Origin: an uncultured Bacilli bacterium
GTDB taxonomy: Bacteria; Bacillota_I; Bacilli_A; RF39; UBA660
DNA length: 44,054 nucleotides
Direction: 5' to 3'
NCBI GenBank assembly: GCA_944363795.1
Contig: CALVVG010000005.1
Span: 1-44,054 of the forward strand
The notes under the pieces were generated by a model. The model worked only from the letters and a program-made list of their open reading frames with translations. It was not told the origin of the DNA and made no database searches. The position numbers and the translations under genes were made by a program. Shown here piece after piece: positions 32,917-41,798 of this stretch. How positions within the stretch are numbered: the stretch's first letter is position 1; every line of letters begins with the position of its first letter.

Positions 32917-34056
32917 ATGATATTAACAGATAATATGAATATCCATAATAAGTATTTAAGTAAATATGCTTGTTTAGATAGTAATGCTATTTATTTAAAA
33001 CCAGAACAAAATGATTTTAGAACACCTTTTTTTAGAGATATAGATCGAATTATATATACATTAGCTTTTACTAGATATAAAGATAAAACGCAAGTATTTT
33101 CGTTTAAAGAAAATGATCATTTAACTAAAAGATTGATGCACGTTTTATATGTAAGTAAAATTGCTAGAACTATTGGAAGAGCTTTAGCATTAAATGAAGA
33201 TTTAATTGAAGCAGCAGCATTAGGGCATGATTTAGGTCATACCCCTTTTGGTCATGTCGGAGAAGCTATTTTAAATGAAATTAGTTTAAATAATAATGAA
33301 GGTTATTTTAATCATAATATTCATAGTGTAAGACTTTTAATGTCTATTGAAAATTATGGATTAGGTAAAAATATAACATTACAAACTTTAGATGCTATTA
33401 TGTGTCATAATGGAGAACTTCCAATGAATAAATATATTCCTAAAGAAAAAAATATTAAAGAATTTATTACTGAATATAAAAATAGTTATCAAGATAAAGA
33501 AATAATCAAAAAATTAATCCCTATGACTTTAGAAGGATGTGTAGTTAGAATTAGTGATTTAATAGCATATTTAGGAAGAGACATTGAAGATGCTATAAGA
33601 CTTAAAATGATTAAAATAGATGATATTCCTCAAAATATTATAAATAATTTAGGTAAAAGTAATAAAGAAATAGTTAATTCTTTAACTATGGATGTAATAA
33701 AAAATAGTATGGGAAAAAATTATATTCAAATGAGTCCGAAAATTTATCAAGCAATAATTGATTTAAAAAAATATAATTATGAAAATATATATTATAAAGC
33801 TTATACTAAAGAAGAAAAAGCAAAATTAAAATTAATGTTAAATACATTATTTAATAAATATATAGATGATATTAATCAAAATAATGGAGAATCAAATATT
33901 ATAAAATCATATTTAAATAATATGAGTGAAGAATATAAAAATAACAATAGTAAAGAAAGAATAGTAATTGATTATATAGCTGGGATGACTGATGATTATT
34001 GTTTAAATGAATATAATAAATATCTAAAAAGTATCCATAATAAAAAAGAGGTGTAA
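32917..34056 (+). CDS. dgt: dGTP triphosphohydrolase-like HD protein
   Basis: This 379-aa HD-superfamily protein has the dGTPase N-terminal segment (FRTPFFRDIDRIIYTLAFTR), the metal-binding HD motif (ALGHDLGHTPFGH) and a later DLIAYLGRDIEDA that supplies the last metal ligand. It hydrolyses dGTP or other dNTPs to the nucleoside and triphosphate. GGTGAT precedes the ATG. It begins an apparent operon with the YfmF/YfmH genes. The position just beyond the DGR is probably incidental. Confidence 0.88.
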   Translation: MILTDNMNIHNKYLSKYACLDSNAIYLKPEQNDFRTPFFRDIDRIIYTLAFTRYKDKTQVFSFKENDHLTKRLMHVLYVSKIARTIGRALALNEDLIEAAALGHDLGHTPFGHVGEAILNEISLNNNEGYFNHNIHSVRLLMSIENYGLGKNITLQTLDAIMCHNGELPMNKYIPKEKNIKEFITEYKNSYQDKEIIKKLIPMTLEGCVVRISDLIAYLGRDIEDAIRLKMIKIDDIPQNIINNLGKSNKEIVNSLTMDVIKNSMGKNYIQMSPKIYQAIIDLKKYNYENIYYKAYTKEEKAKLKLMLNTLFNKYIDDINQNNGESNIIKSYLNNMSEEYKNNNSKERIVIDYIAGMTDDYCLNEYNKYLKSIHNKKEV

Positions 34057-34057
34057 G

Positions 34058-35326
34058 ATGATTTACAAAATGTATAAATGTAATTCTTTTAATGTTCATA
34101 CATTAAAAACTGATAAATTTAAAACAAGTCATATTGAAATTATTTTTCGTAAACCAATTATAAAAGAAGAATTAGGATCTTATTCATTTTTAATGGATTT
34201 GTTAATGGAAAGTTCCTTAAAATATCCTAAAAGAAAAGATTTGATTGTAAAGTTTGAAGAATTATATCGAACAAGTATTTATGGTACCACAGTTAAAACG
34301 GGTAATGTTTTAAATTCTAATATCATTGTTGATTTTATTAATCCCGAATATATAGATGATAAAAATTATTTAGAAGAGGTAATTAAGTTACCATTTGAAT
34401 TATTACAACAACCTAATGTGATAAATGAAGAATTTGATTTGAAAACTTTTAATATAGTAAAAGAAAGATTAAAAAGAGAAATTAAAAGTATTGCTGATAA
34501 TGCTTTTAAAGTATCAATTAAAAAAGCTTTTGAAACTATGGATAAAGATAGTCCAAGTTCTTATTCATTATATGGAACTATTTCTGAATTAGATAGAATT
34601 ACTCCAGCTAGTTTATATAAAGTATATAAAAGATTTTTTAAAGAAAATGTTTGTGATATTTTTATTATTGGTAATTTAGATATGGATGAGGTAGTAACTT
34701 TAATTAAAAAATATTTTAAACATCGATATATAAATGACACTAAATTAATGCTTAAAGTAGATAATAAAGTAAAGAAAAAAGAAGTAATAGCTAGTGATAC
34801 TTCTGATAATATTCAAGCTAATATGGTTATGATTTATAATACCAAAAATTTAACTCCAGTTGAAAAAAATATTACTTTTCAAGTATTTAATTATATATTT
34901 GGTAGTGGTGGATTAACAAGTAAGCTATATCAAAAAATACGGGAAGAAAATAGTTTATGCTATAGTATTAATAGTATGTATTTAAAATATGATGAATTAT
35001 TAGTAATTCATGTATCATTAGAAAATAGTAATGTTAAAAAAGCTATTAATTTAATCAATAAATGTTTAAAAGAAATGGCAGTAGGTAACTTTACTAATGA
35101 AGATATTGAAGATGCCATTAATAATTTATGTATATCTTTAGATTTAGCTTATGATAATAATGTTTCATTATTAAACAATTATGTATTTAATTATTTTGAT
35201 AATTTACCATTAATAGATGAAAGAAAAGAAATGCTTTTGAAAACTACTAAAGAAGATATTGTTAGTTTAGTTAAAAAAATTAAGTTAAATACAATTTTTA
35301 CCTTAAAAGGTAAGGAGGAAGAATAA
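34058..35326 (+). CDS. yfmF: M16-family inactive protease YfmF-like
   Basis: This 422-aa insulinase-fold protein lacks the HxxEH zinc motif at its N-terminal domain, as expected of the YfmF half of the YfmF/YfmH pair. It retains the C-terminal M16 pattern (FGSGGLTSKLYQKIREENSLCYS). In Bacillus the pair is linked to the 5-aminopentanol modification of elongation factor P. AGAGGTG precedes the ATG, and the YfmH-like gene follows after 1 base. Confidence 0.85.
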   Translation: MIYKMYKCNSFNVHTLKTDKFKTSHIEIIFRKPIIKEELGSYSFLMDLLMESSLKYPKRKDLIVKFEELYRTSIYGTTVKTGNVLNSNIIVDFINPEYIDDKNYLEEVIKLPFELLQQPNVINEEFDLKTFNIVKERLKREIKSIADNAFKVSIKKAFETMDKDSPSSYSLYGTISELDRITPASLYKVYKRFFKENVCDIFIIGNLDMDEVVTLIKKYFKHRYINDTKLMLKVDNKVKKKEVIASDTSDNIQANMVMIYNTKNLTPVEKNITFQVFNYIFGSGGLTSKLYQKIREENSLCYSINSMYLKYDELLVIHVSLENSNVKKAINLINKCLKEMAVGNFTNEDIEDAINNLCISLDLAYDNNVSLLNNYVFNYFDNLPLIDERKEMLLKTTKEDIVSLVKKIKLNTIFTLKGKEEE

Positions 35327-35327
35327 C

Positions 35328-36611
35328 ATGCAAGAATTAATGTTAGAAGGATTAAATGAAAAAATATATGAATATAAAACTAAAAGTGGTTTAAAAGTAT
35401 ATATGTGGGTAAATGAAAAAGTTAATAGCTGTTTAATGACTCTTTCCGTTAAATATGGGTCTATTCATACTAAGTTTAAAGTTGGTAAAAAAGTATGGGA
35501 AGTTCCAAATGGAGTTGCACATTTTTTAGAACATATAAAGTTTAATATAAATGATCATACTACAGCTCATGATGAATTTCATAAATTAGGTGGAGATGCT
35601 AATGCTTTTACAACATTTAAATATACATGTTATATAGTATTTGCAACCACTAAAAAAATTGAAAATTTAAATTTATTATTAAACTATGTATATAATCCTT
35701 ATTTTACTAAAAAAATAATTACTAAAGAAAAAGGTATTATTATTGAAGAAGCTAATATGAGTAATGATGATCCTTATTCTAAAATGTTTTATGATAGTTT
35801 AAAAAATACTTTACAAAATTCAAAATTTCGCAATTTAATTACTGGAGAAGTAGAAGATATTAAGAAAATAGAATTAGAACATATAAAAGCCGTCTATGAT
35901 ACTTTTTATCATCCCGAAAATATGTTTTTAACTATAACGGGTAATTTTAATCCCTATGAAATGGCTCAAGTAGTAGAAGAAAATTTAGCTAAAAAAGAGT
36001 TTGGAGAGTTTCAAGAACCATTTATAATTAAAGAACAAGAACCCAAAAAAGTGAATAAAAAGTACTCTGAAAGTATTTTAAATATTGCTTATCCACGTAT
36101 AAGATACATGATTAAAATACCTGTAAATAAGTTTAAAAATATTGAATTATTAGATTTAAAAATGATGTTAAATTTGATAATGAATATAAATTTTGGAGCA
36201 ACAAGTACTTTTAAAGATGAATTAATTGCCAAAGAATTAATTAATACTATTGGTTATGCAATAGATAATTATGATGACTTTATTATCATAACGTTATCAG
36301 TAAATACTAACTATAAAGATGAAATATTAAAAAGGATAGAAGAAAAGTTTGCTAATTTATCTATTACAGAAGAGGATCTAACTCGGAAGAAAAATGCTGA
36401 TATAGCAACTTTGATATTACAATATGATGATATCGAATTAGTTAATATGAAAATTCAAGATGATATTTTGAATGAAGAATGTATTATAACAGATATTAAA
36501 GAAAGATTAAAAAGTATAAATAAAAATGATTTAGATAATGTTATTAATTGTATAACACTGGATAATGTATCTGTAAATGTCTTTATGCCAAAAGAAAACC
36601 AAGAAAATTAA
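35328..36611 (+). CDS. yfmH: M16-family zinc protease YfmH-like
   Basis: This 427-aa protein has the inverted zinc site HFLEH (GVAHFLEHIKF, about residues 61-71) and the distal Glu region EKGIIIEEANM, so it is the catalytic partner of the upstream YfmF-like protein. AAGGAGGAAG precedes the ATG. Together they form an M16 heterodimer. The EF-P-related role comes from known homologues and is not shown here. Confidence 0.87.
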   Translation: MQELMLEGLNEKIYEYKTKSGLKVYMWVNEKVNSCLMTLSVKYGSIHTKFKVGKKVWEVPNGVAHFLEHIKFNINDHTTAHDEFHKLGGDANAFTTFKYTCYIVFATTKKIENLNLLLNYVYNPYFTKKIITKEKGIIIEEANMSNDDPYSKMFYDSLKNTLQNSKFRNLITGEVEDIKKIELEHIKAVYDTFYHPENMFLTITGNFNPYEMAQVVEENLAKKEFGEFQEPFIIKEQEPKKVNKKYSESILNIAYPRIRYMIKIPVNKFKNIELLDLKMMLNLIMNINFGATSTFKDELIAKELINTIGYAIDNYDDFIIITLSVNTNYKDEILKRIEEKFANLSITEEDLTRKKNADIATLILQYDDIELVNMKIQDDILNEECIITDIKERLKSINKNDLDNVINCITLDNVSVNVFMPKENQEN

Positions 36612-36622
36612 TTCTTGGTTTT
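36595..36622. terminator. bidirectional terminator between yfmH and rpsD
   Basis: AAAACCAAGAA and TTCTTGGTTTT form an 11-bp stem with A and T runs on either side. It serves the convergent genes. Confidence 0.85.
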
Positions 36623-36626
36623 AATA

Positions 36627-37229
36627 TTATCTGTTGTAGAATTCAACGATAAGTTGTTCATTAATTTCTGGATTAAGTTCGCTTCTTTCAGGAATTCTTA
36701 AATATTTACCAGATAAAGCTTTTTTATCCATTTCTAAGAATGCTGGAACAGTTCTATTTTGTTCTAATGCATCGATAATTGCTGGATGATTTAAAGAATT
36801 TTCTTTAACTGAAATTACATCTCCAACTTTAGTAATGTATGATGGAATATCAACTTTTTTACCATTTACTAGAATATGACCATGATTAACTATTTGGCGA
36901 GCACTTCTTCTAGTTCTAGCCATACCAAGACGATATACCATATTATCAAGTCTTGATTCAAGTAATACAAGTAGGTTTTCCCCAGCAATACCTTTCATCT
37001 TAGATGCTTTTTCAAAAGTCTTTCTAAATTGTTTTTCATTTAGTCCATATAAAATACGTACTTTTTGTTTTTCTTGCATTTGAACGCCATATTCACTAAG
37101 TTTTTTACGACGATCTTGACCATGTTGTCCAGGTGCATAAGGTCTTTTAACAAGTTCTTTACCATTTTCTAATGTTGAAAAACCAAGTCTTCTTGACTTT
37201 TTATAAGCAGGTCCTGTGTATCTTGCCAT
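36627..37229 (-). CDS. rpsD: 30S ribosomal protein S4
   Basis: This 200-aa primary rRNA-binding protein of the small subunit starts [17 protein letters not shown]. It contains the S4 domain ([19 protein letters not shown] ... [19 protein letters not shown]) and ends in LIVEFYNR. It is a single-gene unit, as in Bacillus, with AAAGGAGAT as ribosome site. A leader of about 150 nt precedes it. Codon use is less AT-biased than neighbours, as expected for a ribosomal protein. Confidence 0.98.
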   Translation of the reverse strand: MARYTGPAYKKSRRLGFSTLENGKELVKRPYAPGQHGQDRRKKLSEYGVQMQEKQKVRILYGLNEKQFRKTFEKASKMKGIAGENLLVLLESRLDNMVYRLGMARTRRSARQIVNHGHILVNGKKVDIPSYITKVGDVISVKENSLNHPAIIDALEQNRTVPAFLEMDKKALSGKYLRIPERSELNPEINEQLIVEFYNR

Positions 37230-37383
37230 AATATCTCCTTTCTTTTATTTGCAAAAGTATTTATGATTATACTAATATTATAGGGAGTTTAAATGAATTT
37301 TTCTAGGGCAGTCCTAGATACTTTATTCCATATTTTGGTTTAAACACATTATAATTTAGTATAACACTGCCTAAATAACTTGC
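37230..37383 (-). promoter_or_regulatory. rpsD leader RNA, candidate S4 autoregulatory site
   Basis: The transcript from the promoter at 37390-37418 would have an untranslated leader of about 150 nt. It contains a CTAGG/CCTAG hairpin (37303-37317). In Bacillus, S4 binds the rpsD leader to repress its own synthesis, so a similar role is likely. The S4 fold itself was not traced. Confidence 0.45.
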
Positions 37384-37389
37384 GAATAT

Positions 37390-37418
37390 ATTATATAATA
37401 AGTGTATGTTATTGTCAA
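37390..37418 (-). promoter_or_regulatory. consensus sigma-A promoter of rpsD
   Basis: On the minus strand, TTGACA (37418-37413), a 17-bp spacer and TATAAT (37395-37390) match the consensus at every base. Confidence 0.85.
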
Positions 37419-37480
37419 TTTTTTCAGGATAAAAATGTTGCAAATAATTTATATTGTGTTAAAATAGACCAGTGATTAAA

Positions 37481-38128
37481 ATGATTAATATAAAATTAAG
37501 AAAATATATTGAAGAGGAAATAATACCTCGAAATGATTTAAACGGTAAAGGGCATGATGCTACTCATGTATACTATGTTTTAATTAGAAGTTTAAGATTT
37601 GCTAATTATGCTACTAAAATAAATTATATTATGCTTTACGTAATTGTAGCTTATCATGATTTAGGTTTTAACATTGATGAAGATAATCATGAAAAAATTT
37701 CTGCACAAATTTTATTAAATGATAAATATTTAGCTCAATTTTTTTCTAAAGAAGAAATGCAAATAATGGCTGAAGCCATCGAAGATCATCGTGCTAATTT
37801 ACAAAATGAACCTCGTAGTATTTATGGTAAAATTATTTCATCAGCAGAAAGAAATACCTTAATTGATAATTTTATGCAAAAAATTTATTTTTATTGTTTA
37901 AAACATTTTCCAAATAGTGATTTAGATAGTGTTTTAGAAATATCAAGACAACACGCAATAGAAAAATATGGCAAAAAAGGCTATGCTCGTAATAAAATTT
38001 ATTTTCCTGATTTAGATTATGAAAGATTCTTAAATAAGATCCAAAATTTAATAGAAGATTATGATAGTTTTTACCAAACATATTTAGAAGTCAATGAAAT
38101 AAATTTTCCAAGAAAAATAGTCAAATAA
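37481..38128 (+). CDS. HD-domain phosphohydrolase, unknown substrate
   Basis: This 215-aa protein has HD-domain metal ligands: HDATHVYYVL, then AYHDLGFN, DNHEKISAQ and EAIEDHRA. It resembles the small YedJ/YpgQ-like HD hydrolases that act on nucleotides. ATG 37481 is taken as the start; an upstream GTG at 37472 is possible and neither has a strong ribosome site. A TTGCAA/TAAAAT promoter close to the start would give a very short leader. It is convergent with glmS. Confidence 0.75.
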   Translation: MINIKLRKYIEEEIIPRNDLNGKGHDATHVYYVLIRSLRFANYATKINYIMLYVIVAYHDLGFNIDEDNHEKISAQILLNDKYLAQFFSKEEMQIMAEAIEDHRANLQNEPRSIYGKIISSAERNTLIDNFMQKIYFYCLKHFPNSDLDSVLEISRQHAIEKYGKKGYARNKIYFPDLDYERFLNKIQNLIEDYDSFYQTYLEVNEINFPRKIVK

Positions 38129-38149
38129 AAAAGTCTTAAAGACTTTTTT
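38127..38149. terminator. bidirectional terminator between the HD gene and glmS
   Basis: AAAAAAGTCT and AGACTTTTTT form a palindromic stem with terminal A and T runs, overlapping the glmS stop codon. Confidence 0.8.
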
Positions 38150-39953
38150 ATTCGACTGTAACCGATTTAGCTAAGTTTTTTGGTTTATCAATATTGCAGC
38201 CATTATTTTTAGCAACTTTGTATGCTAATAATTGTAGTGGTATTATGATTATAATACTTTGTAAAATAGGGTGAACATCTGCAATAGTGATAAATTCATC
38301 ATAAAAATGGTCTTTAAAAGTAGTATTACTAACCAATATTACAAAAGCACCTCTAGCTTTTACTTCTTTAATATTACTAATAGTTTTTTCTAGTAAATAT
38401 TTATCGGTAGCGATAGCTATTACAGGTGTATTTTTATCAATTAAGGAAATAGTTCCATGTTTAAGTTCTCCTGCTTGATAGGCAACACTATTAATGTAAG
38501 ATATTTCTTTTAATTTCAAGCTAGCTTCCATGGATATAGCATAATCGATTCCTCTGCCTATAAAAAATATCTGTTTATGTTTATATATTTTATCGGCAAT
38601 TTTAAAATAGGTTTCATAATTAGCAATAGTTTTATTTATTAAATTAGGTAATAAATTTATATCTTTAAAAATTGTTGTTAATTCTTTGGAATCTATTACA
38701 CCATTTTTATATCCTAAATATGTTGTTATCAAGCTAAATATAGCTAATTGGGCTAGATAAGCTTTAGTTGTTGCAACTGCTATTTCACATCCAGCTTTAA
38801 TATAGATGACATAATCGGCTTCTCTAGCAATGCTACTACCAACTACATTAACAATAGCTAATGTTTTAATTTGATCATTTTTAGCTTTCCTTAAAACTGC
38901 TAAAGTATCAGCGGTTTCTCCAGATTGAGAAACTAAAATTACCAAAGTTTTATTATTATAAAAACAATTTTTATAGCGATATTCACTGGCAACTTCGACA
39001 TTTACAGGAATATTAGCATATTTTTCGATTAAACATTTACCAACTAAACCAGTATGATAAGCAGAACCACAAGCTACTATATCAATTCTTTCAAATTTAT
39101 TTAAAAAATTAAAATTTTTTTCTAATGATTCGATGGTTCCATCGAAATAATAATCAATAGTATTTTTATAAACTTTATCTTGTTCGTTAATTTCTTTTAG
39201 CATAAAATGTTCATAACCATTTTTGGTAGCTGCTTCATAACTTTCAGAAAAAGTTTTGATATTTTTTTTGACAATTTCTAAATTATTATTATATACAACT
39301 ATTTTATCTGCTGTTATTTGGGCAATTTCATTATCTTCTAATAATATATACTTATTAGTAAATTTTAAAATTGCCGGTACATCTGATGCTATAAAATTTC
39401 CTGTTTCATCCGTTGCTATGATTAAAGGACTAGTATTTCTTAAAGCATATAAAGTATTAGCATCATCATTACAAATGATTCCAAACGCATAAGATCCTTT
39501 CAATATTTTAATAGCTTCACTTAAAGTCTCTAAAATATTTTTATTTTTCTTATATAAAAAATCAAATAAAGCACAAGCAACTTCTGTATCTGTTTCTGAT
39601 TTAAAAACATATTTTTCTTTTATTAATTTTTCTTTTAATTCGCTATAGTTTTCAATTATTCCATTATGAACTATTGTAAATTTTCCAACTGAATGGGGAT
39701 GAGCATTAGTTTTATTAGCTTTACCATGAGTAGCCCACCTTGTATGCCCGATTCCTAAATAACTTTCTTCATTAAAATTTAATAAAGCTTTTAAATTAAC
39801 AATTTTTCCTTCTGCTTTAATAGTTTTTATTTTATTTTTAAAAAAATATGATATTCCAGCAGAGTCATAGCCGCGATATTCTAAAGCTTCTAAGCCATGA
39901 ATGATTTTAGGGATACATTTATCTTTTCCAACATATCCAATTATTCCACACAT
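38148..39953 (-). CDS. glmS: glutamine-fructose-6-phosphate aminotransferase
   Basis: This 601-aa enzyme makes glucosamine-6-phosphate, the first step of amino-sugar and peptidoglycan synthesis. The N-terminal glutaminase begins MCGIIGYVG with the nucleophilic Cys after Met, and RGYDSAG and GHTRWATHG are present. Two SIS isomerase domains follow (VACGSAYHTGLVG, VSQSGETADT), and the C-terminus is LAKSVTVE. The gene is preceded by a glmS ribozyme, so it is regulated by its own product. AAAGGAAGG is the ribosome site. Confidence 0.98.
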   Translation of the reverse strand: MCGIIGYVGKDKCIPKIIHGLEALEYRGYDSAGISYFFKNKIKTIKAEGKIVNLKALLNFNEESYLGIGHTRWATHGKANKTNAHPHSVGKFTIVHNGIIENYSELKEKLIKEKYVFKSETDTEVACALFDFLYKKNKNILETLSEAIKILKGSYAFGIICNDDANTLYALRNTSPLIIATDETGNFIASDVPAILKFTNKYILLEDNEIAQITADKIVVYNNNLEIVKKNIKTFSESYEAATKNGYEHFMLKEINEQDKVYKNTIDYYFDGTIESLEKNFNFLNKFERIDIVACGSAYHTGLVGKCLIEKYANIPVNVEVASEYRYKNCFYNNKTLVILVSQSGETADTLAVLRKAKNDQIKTLAIVNVVGSSIAREADYVIYIKAGCEIAVATTKAYLAQLAIFSLITTYLGYKNGVIDSKELTTIFKDINLLPNLINKTIANYETYFKIADKIYKHKQIFFIGRGIDYAISMEASLKLKEISYINSVAYQAGELKHGTISLIDKNTPVIAIATDKYLLEKTISNIKEVKARGAFVILVSNTTFKDHFYDEFITIADVHPILQSIIIIIPLQLLAYKVAKNNGCNIDKPKNLAKSVTVE

Positions 39954-39989
39954 ATATAAAATTCCTTCCTTTAAGTATGCGATATATTT

Positions 39990-40105
39990 TTTGTTACAAT
40001 TTTGATTTTGCTTTTTTATATATATCTAACGATTATACTGACCGTAACAATATCCGCCGAAAAATCGATAATTGTTATCCTCGTCACCTAAACGGTCTGG
40101 CGCTA
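39990..40105 (-). ncRNA. glmS ribozyme-riboswitch
   Basis: Read on the minus strand, the leader holds the cleavage site and P1/P2 start (TTAGCGCCAGACCG), followed by GTGACGAGGAT. The conserved core ATCGATTTTTCGGCGGAT and a closing CGGTCAG that pairs with GACCG come next. This is the glmS ribozyme, which self-cleaves before AGCGCC when glucosamine-6-phosphate binds, lowering glmS mRNA. The P3/P4 end boundary is approximate. Confidence 0.9.
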
Positions 40106-40145
40106 ACAAATAACATATCCTCCTTTTAATTATTTGCTTAGTATA

Positions 40146-40175
40146 ATTATATTATATAAATTCTTTTATTGTCAA
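40146..40175 (-). promoter_or_regulatory. sigma-A promoter of the glmS ribozyme-mRNA
   Basis: On the minus strand, TTGACA (40175-40170), an 18-bp spacer and TATAAT (40151-40146) lie about 40 bp upstream of the ribozyme cleavage site. Confidence 0.8.
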
Positions 40176-40226
40176 AGATATTAAATTGTAAATACATAAT
40201 AAATGTAATATAATTTAAAAGGTGAT

Positions 40227-40763
40227 ATGATGAAAAAAAATAAAATAATATTAGAAAAAAAGAATTCAAGTGCTAATCTAAGTAAAACAATAATTATGGG
40301 ATTAATTGGATTAGTTTTGTTATTGATACCATCATCACTTACTAAAATCGTTGGGTTATTAGTTGGTATTACTTTATTATTAATGGGAATTGTTCAAGTA
40401 ATTAATTATATAAAAAATAAAAATACTATTAGTAATTTTGATTTAATAGTAGGTATATTATATAGCATTTTAGGTGCAATAATTATATTTAAGCCTCATT
40501 CTGTTATGAATTTAATTACTATTGTGGTTGGTATTTATTTAATTATTAATGCTTTAATAAAAGTAAAAATAGCTATTACATTAAAAAATGTTACTGATAA
40601 ATGGATAGGAACATTGTTAGTTTCTTTAATTACAGCTATTTTGGGATTTTTATTAATATTCAATCCATTTGCTAGTGTTATTGCCATAACGCAATTAATG
40701 GGAATGTTTTTGGTTATTGTTACTATATTTGATTTATTAGATACTTATATTTTTAGAAAATAA
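40227..40763 (+). CDS. HdeD/DUF308-family membrane protein
   Basis: This 178-aa protein has six hydrophobic helices in three similar hairpins (IMGLIGLVLLLIPSSL, LIVGILYSILGAIIIFKP, LLVSLITAILGFLLIFNP). Each ends in a (N/K/I)P turn, typical of the DUF308/HdeD family. The role is unknown; E. coli HdeD is linked to acid stress. Two adjacent ATGs (40227 and 40230) follow AAAAGGTGAT. It is convergent with lexA. Confidence 0.75.
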   Translation: MMKKNKIILEKKNSSANLSKTIIMGLIGLVLLLIPSSLTKIVGLLVGITLLLMGIVQVINYIKNKNTISNFDLIVGILYSILGAIIIFKPHSVMNLITIVVGIYLIINALIKVKIAITLKNVTDKWIGTLLVSLITAILGFLLIFNPFASVIAITQLMGMFLVIVTIFDLLDTYIFRK

Positions 40764-40813
40764 ATATTTAATGTTTGTTAAAATTATATTAAATGGTGTG
40801 GTTGAGATTACAA

Positions 40814-40847
40814 TAAAAAAAAATTGAGTTCGTCTCAATTTTTTTAT
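40814..40847. terminator. bidirectional terminator between DUF308 gene and lexA
   Basis: AATTGAG and CTCAATT (loop TTCGT) are flanked by A and T runs, overlapping the lexA stop codon. Confidence 0.85.
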
Positions 40848-41464
40848 AGTTTTCGATATAAACCGATAGCTTTTCCTAAAATAGTTATATTGGGAAAAAT
40901 TAAAGGATCCATAGTATCATTTTCAGGTTGTAATCTTATATGGTTATTTTCTTTATAAAAAGTTTTTAAAGTTACTTCATTTTCATCTGTCATAGCTACA
41001 ACAACATCTCCGTTTTTAGCATCATTTTGTCTTTTAACTATAACATAGTCATTATCAAATATTCCTTTATTAATCATCGATTCACCGCTGACATGAAGGG
41101 CAAAACATTCACCACTTTTAGGAACTAATGCAGCAGGTAAATCAAAATATTCATTGGGTTGTTCTATTGCAGTTATTGGATTACCGGCTGTAATTTTACC
41201 TAAAAGGGGAACTTTTATAACATCATCTTTTTTTTCTAAAAATTCATTATCTACCAATAATTCTAAAGTTCGAAATTTATTGTTAGTAGATTTTATATAA
41301 CCATTTTTTTCTAAATTTTTAACATGGACAAATACAGTGGCAGGACTATTTAGACCAACTCCTGCACAAATTTCTCTAATAGATGGTGGATAACCATGTA
41401 ATGCCGAATACTTTTTAATAAAAGTTAAAATTTCTTCTTGTCTTTTAGTTAATTTATTTTCCAT
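40844..41464 (-). CDS. lexA: LexA SOS repressor
   Basis: This 206-aa repressor has an N-terminal winged HTH (LTKRQEEILTFIKKYSALHG, YPPSIREICAGVGLNSPATV) and a C-terminal S24 peptidase domain. The self-cleavage Ala-Gly (KITAGNP), the catalytic Ser (VSGESMINKG) and the Lys (EVTLKTFYK) are present. RecA-ssDNA triggers cleavage. A TTGACT-17-TAAAAT promoter (41512-41484, minus) overlaps an SOS-like palindrome, so it should be autoregulated. It is divergent from a small membrane peptide. Confidence 0.97.
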   Translation of the reverse strand: MENKLTKRQEEILTFIKKYSALHGYPPSIREICAGVGLNSPATVFVHVKNLEKNGYIKSTNNKFRTLELLVDNEFLEKKDDVIKVPLLGKITAGNPITAIEQPNEYFDLPAALVPKSGECFALHVSGESMINKGIFDNDYVIVKRQNDAKNGDVVVAMTDENEVTLKTFYKENNHIRLQPENDTMDPLIFPNITILGKAIGLYRKL

Positions 41465-41509
41465 TTATATCCCTCATAAAAACATTTTACAATAACTTGT
41501 GTCAAAAGT

Positions 41510-41523
41510 CAAACATTTGTTTA
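41510..41523. promoter_or_regulatory. SOS-box-like operator at the lexA -35
   Basis: The palindrome AAACATTTGTTT differs from the Gram-positive LexA site (CGAACATATGTTCG type) mainly at the outer CG. It overlaps the lexA -35 hexamer, so it is a plausible weaker autoregulation site. Confidence 0.5.
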
Positions 41524-41532
41524 ATTTGATAA

Positions 41533-41561
41533 TTGACACGAACAAATATTCGTGATAAATT
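41533..41561 (+). promoter_or_regulatory. promoter with LexA box in its spacer, driving the 46-aa peptide
   Basis: TTGACA (41533-41538), a 17-bp spacer and TAAATT (41556-41561). The spacer starts with CGAACAAATATTCG (41539-41552), a good match to the Gram-positive SOS box. Bound LexA would block RNA polymerase directly. Confidence 0.75.
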
Positions 41562-41587
41562 AATTTTAGAAAGAAGAGGTTTTGAAA

Positions 41588-41728
41588 ATGATGAAAAAAG
41601 TGTTACAAAAATATCGGGGCTTAATATTTTTATATTTGGTTATTATAGGAATGTGTTTTTTAATGAATGCTCGCTTTAACGAATTAAATCATAAAAATGA
41701 TAATTTAGTATATGTTTATAATGAGTAA
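41588..41728 (+). CDS. SOS-controlled 46-aa membrane peptide (YneA/SidA-like role?)
   Basis: This 46-aa peptide has a basic N-terminus (MMKKVLQKYRG), one membrane helix (LIFLYLVIIGMCFLMNA) and a short polar outer tail. AAGAGG precedes the first ATG; a second ATG follows directly. It is divergent from lexA with an SOS box inside its promoter. In Bacillus the division inhibitor YneA, also a small single-span protein, sits divergent from lexA. This peptide lacks a LysM domain, so it is at most an analogue. It is real by promoter, ribosome site and position; function is inferred. Confidence 0.6.
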   Translation: MMKKVLQKYRGLIFLYLVIIGMCFLMNARFNELNHKNDNLVYVYNE

Positions 41729-41798
41729 TGAAGTAATTTGATAATAAAAACTGGATTTTTAAATAAATTTCCATTATAATTAAGGTGGAGAGAATAAC

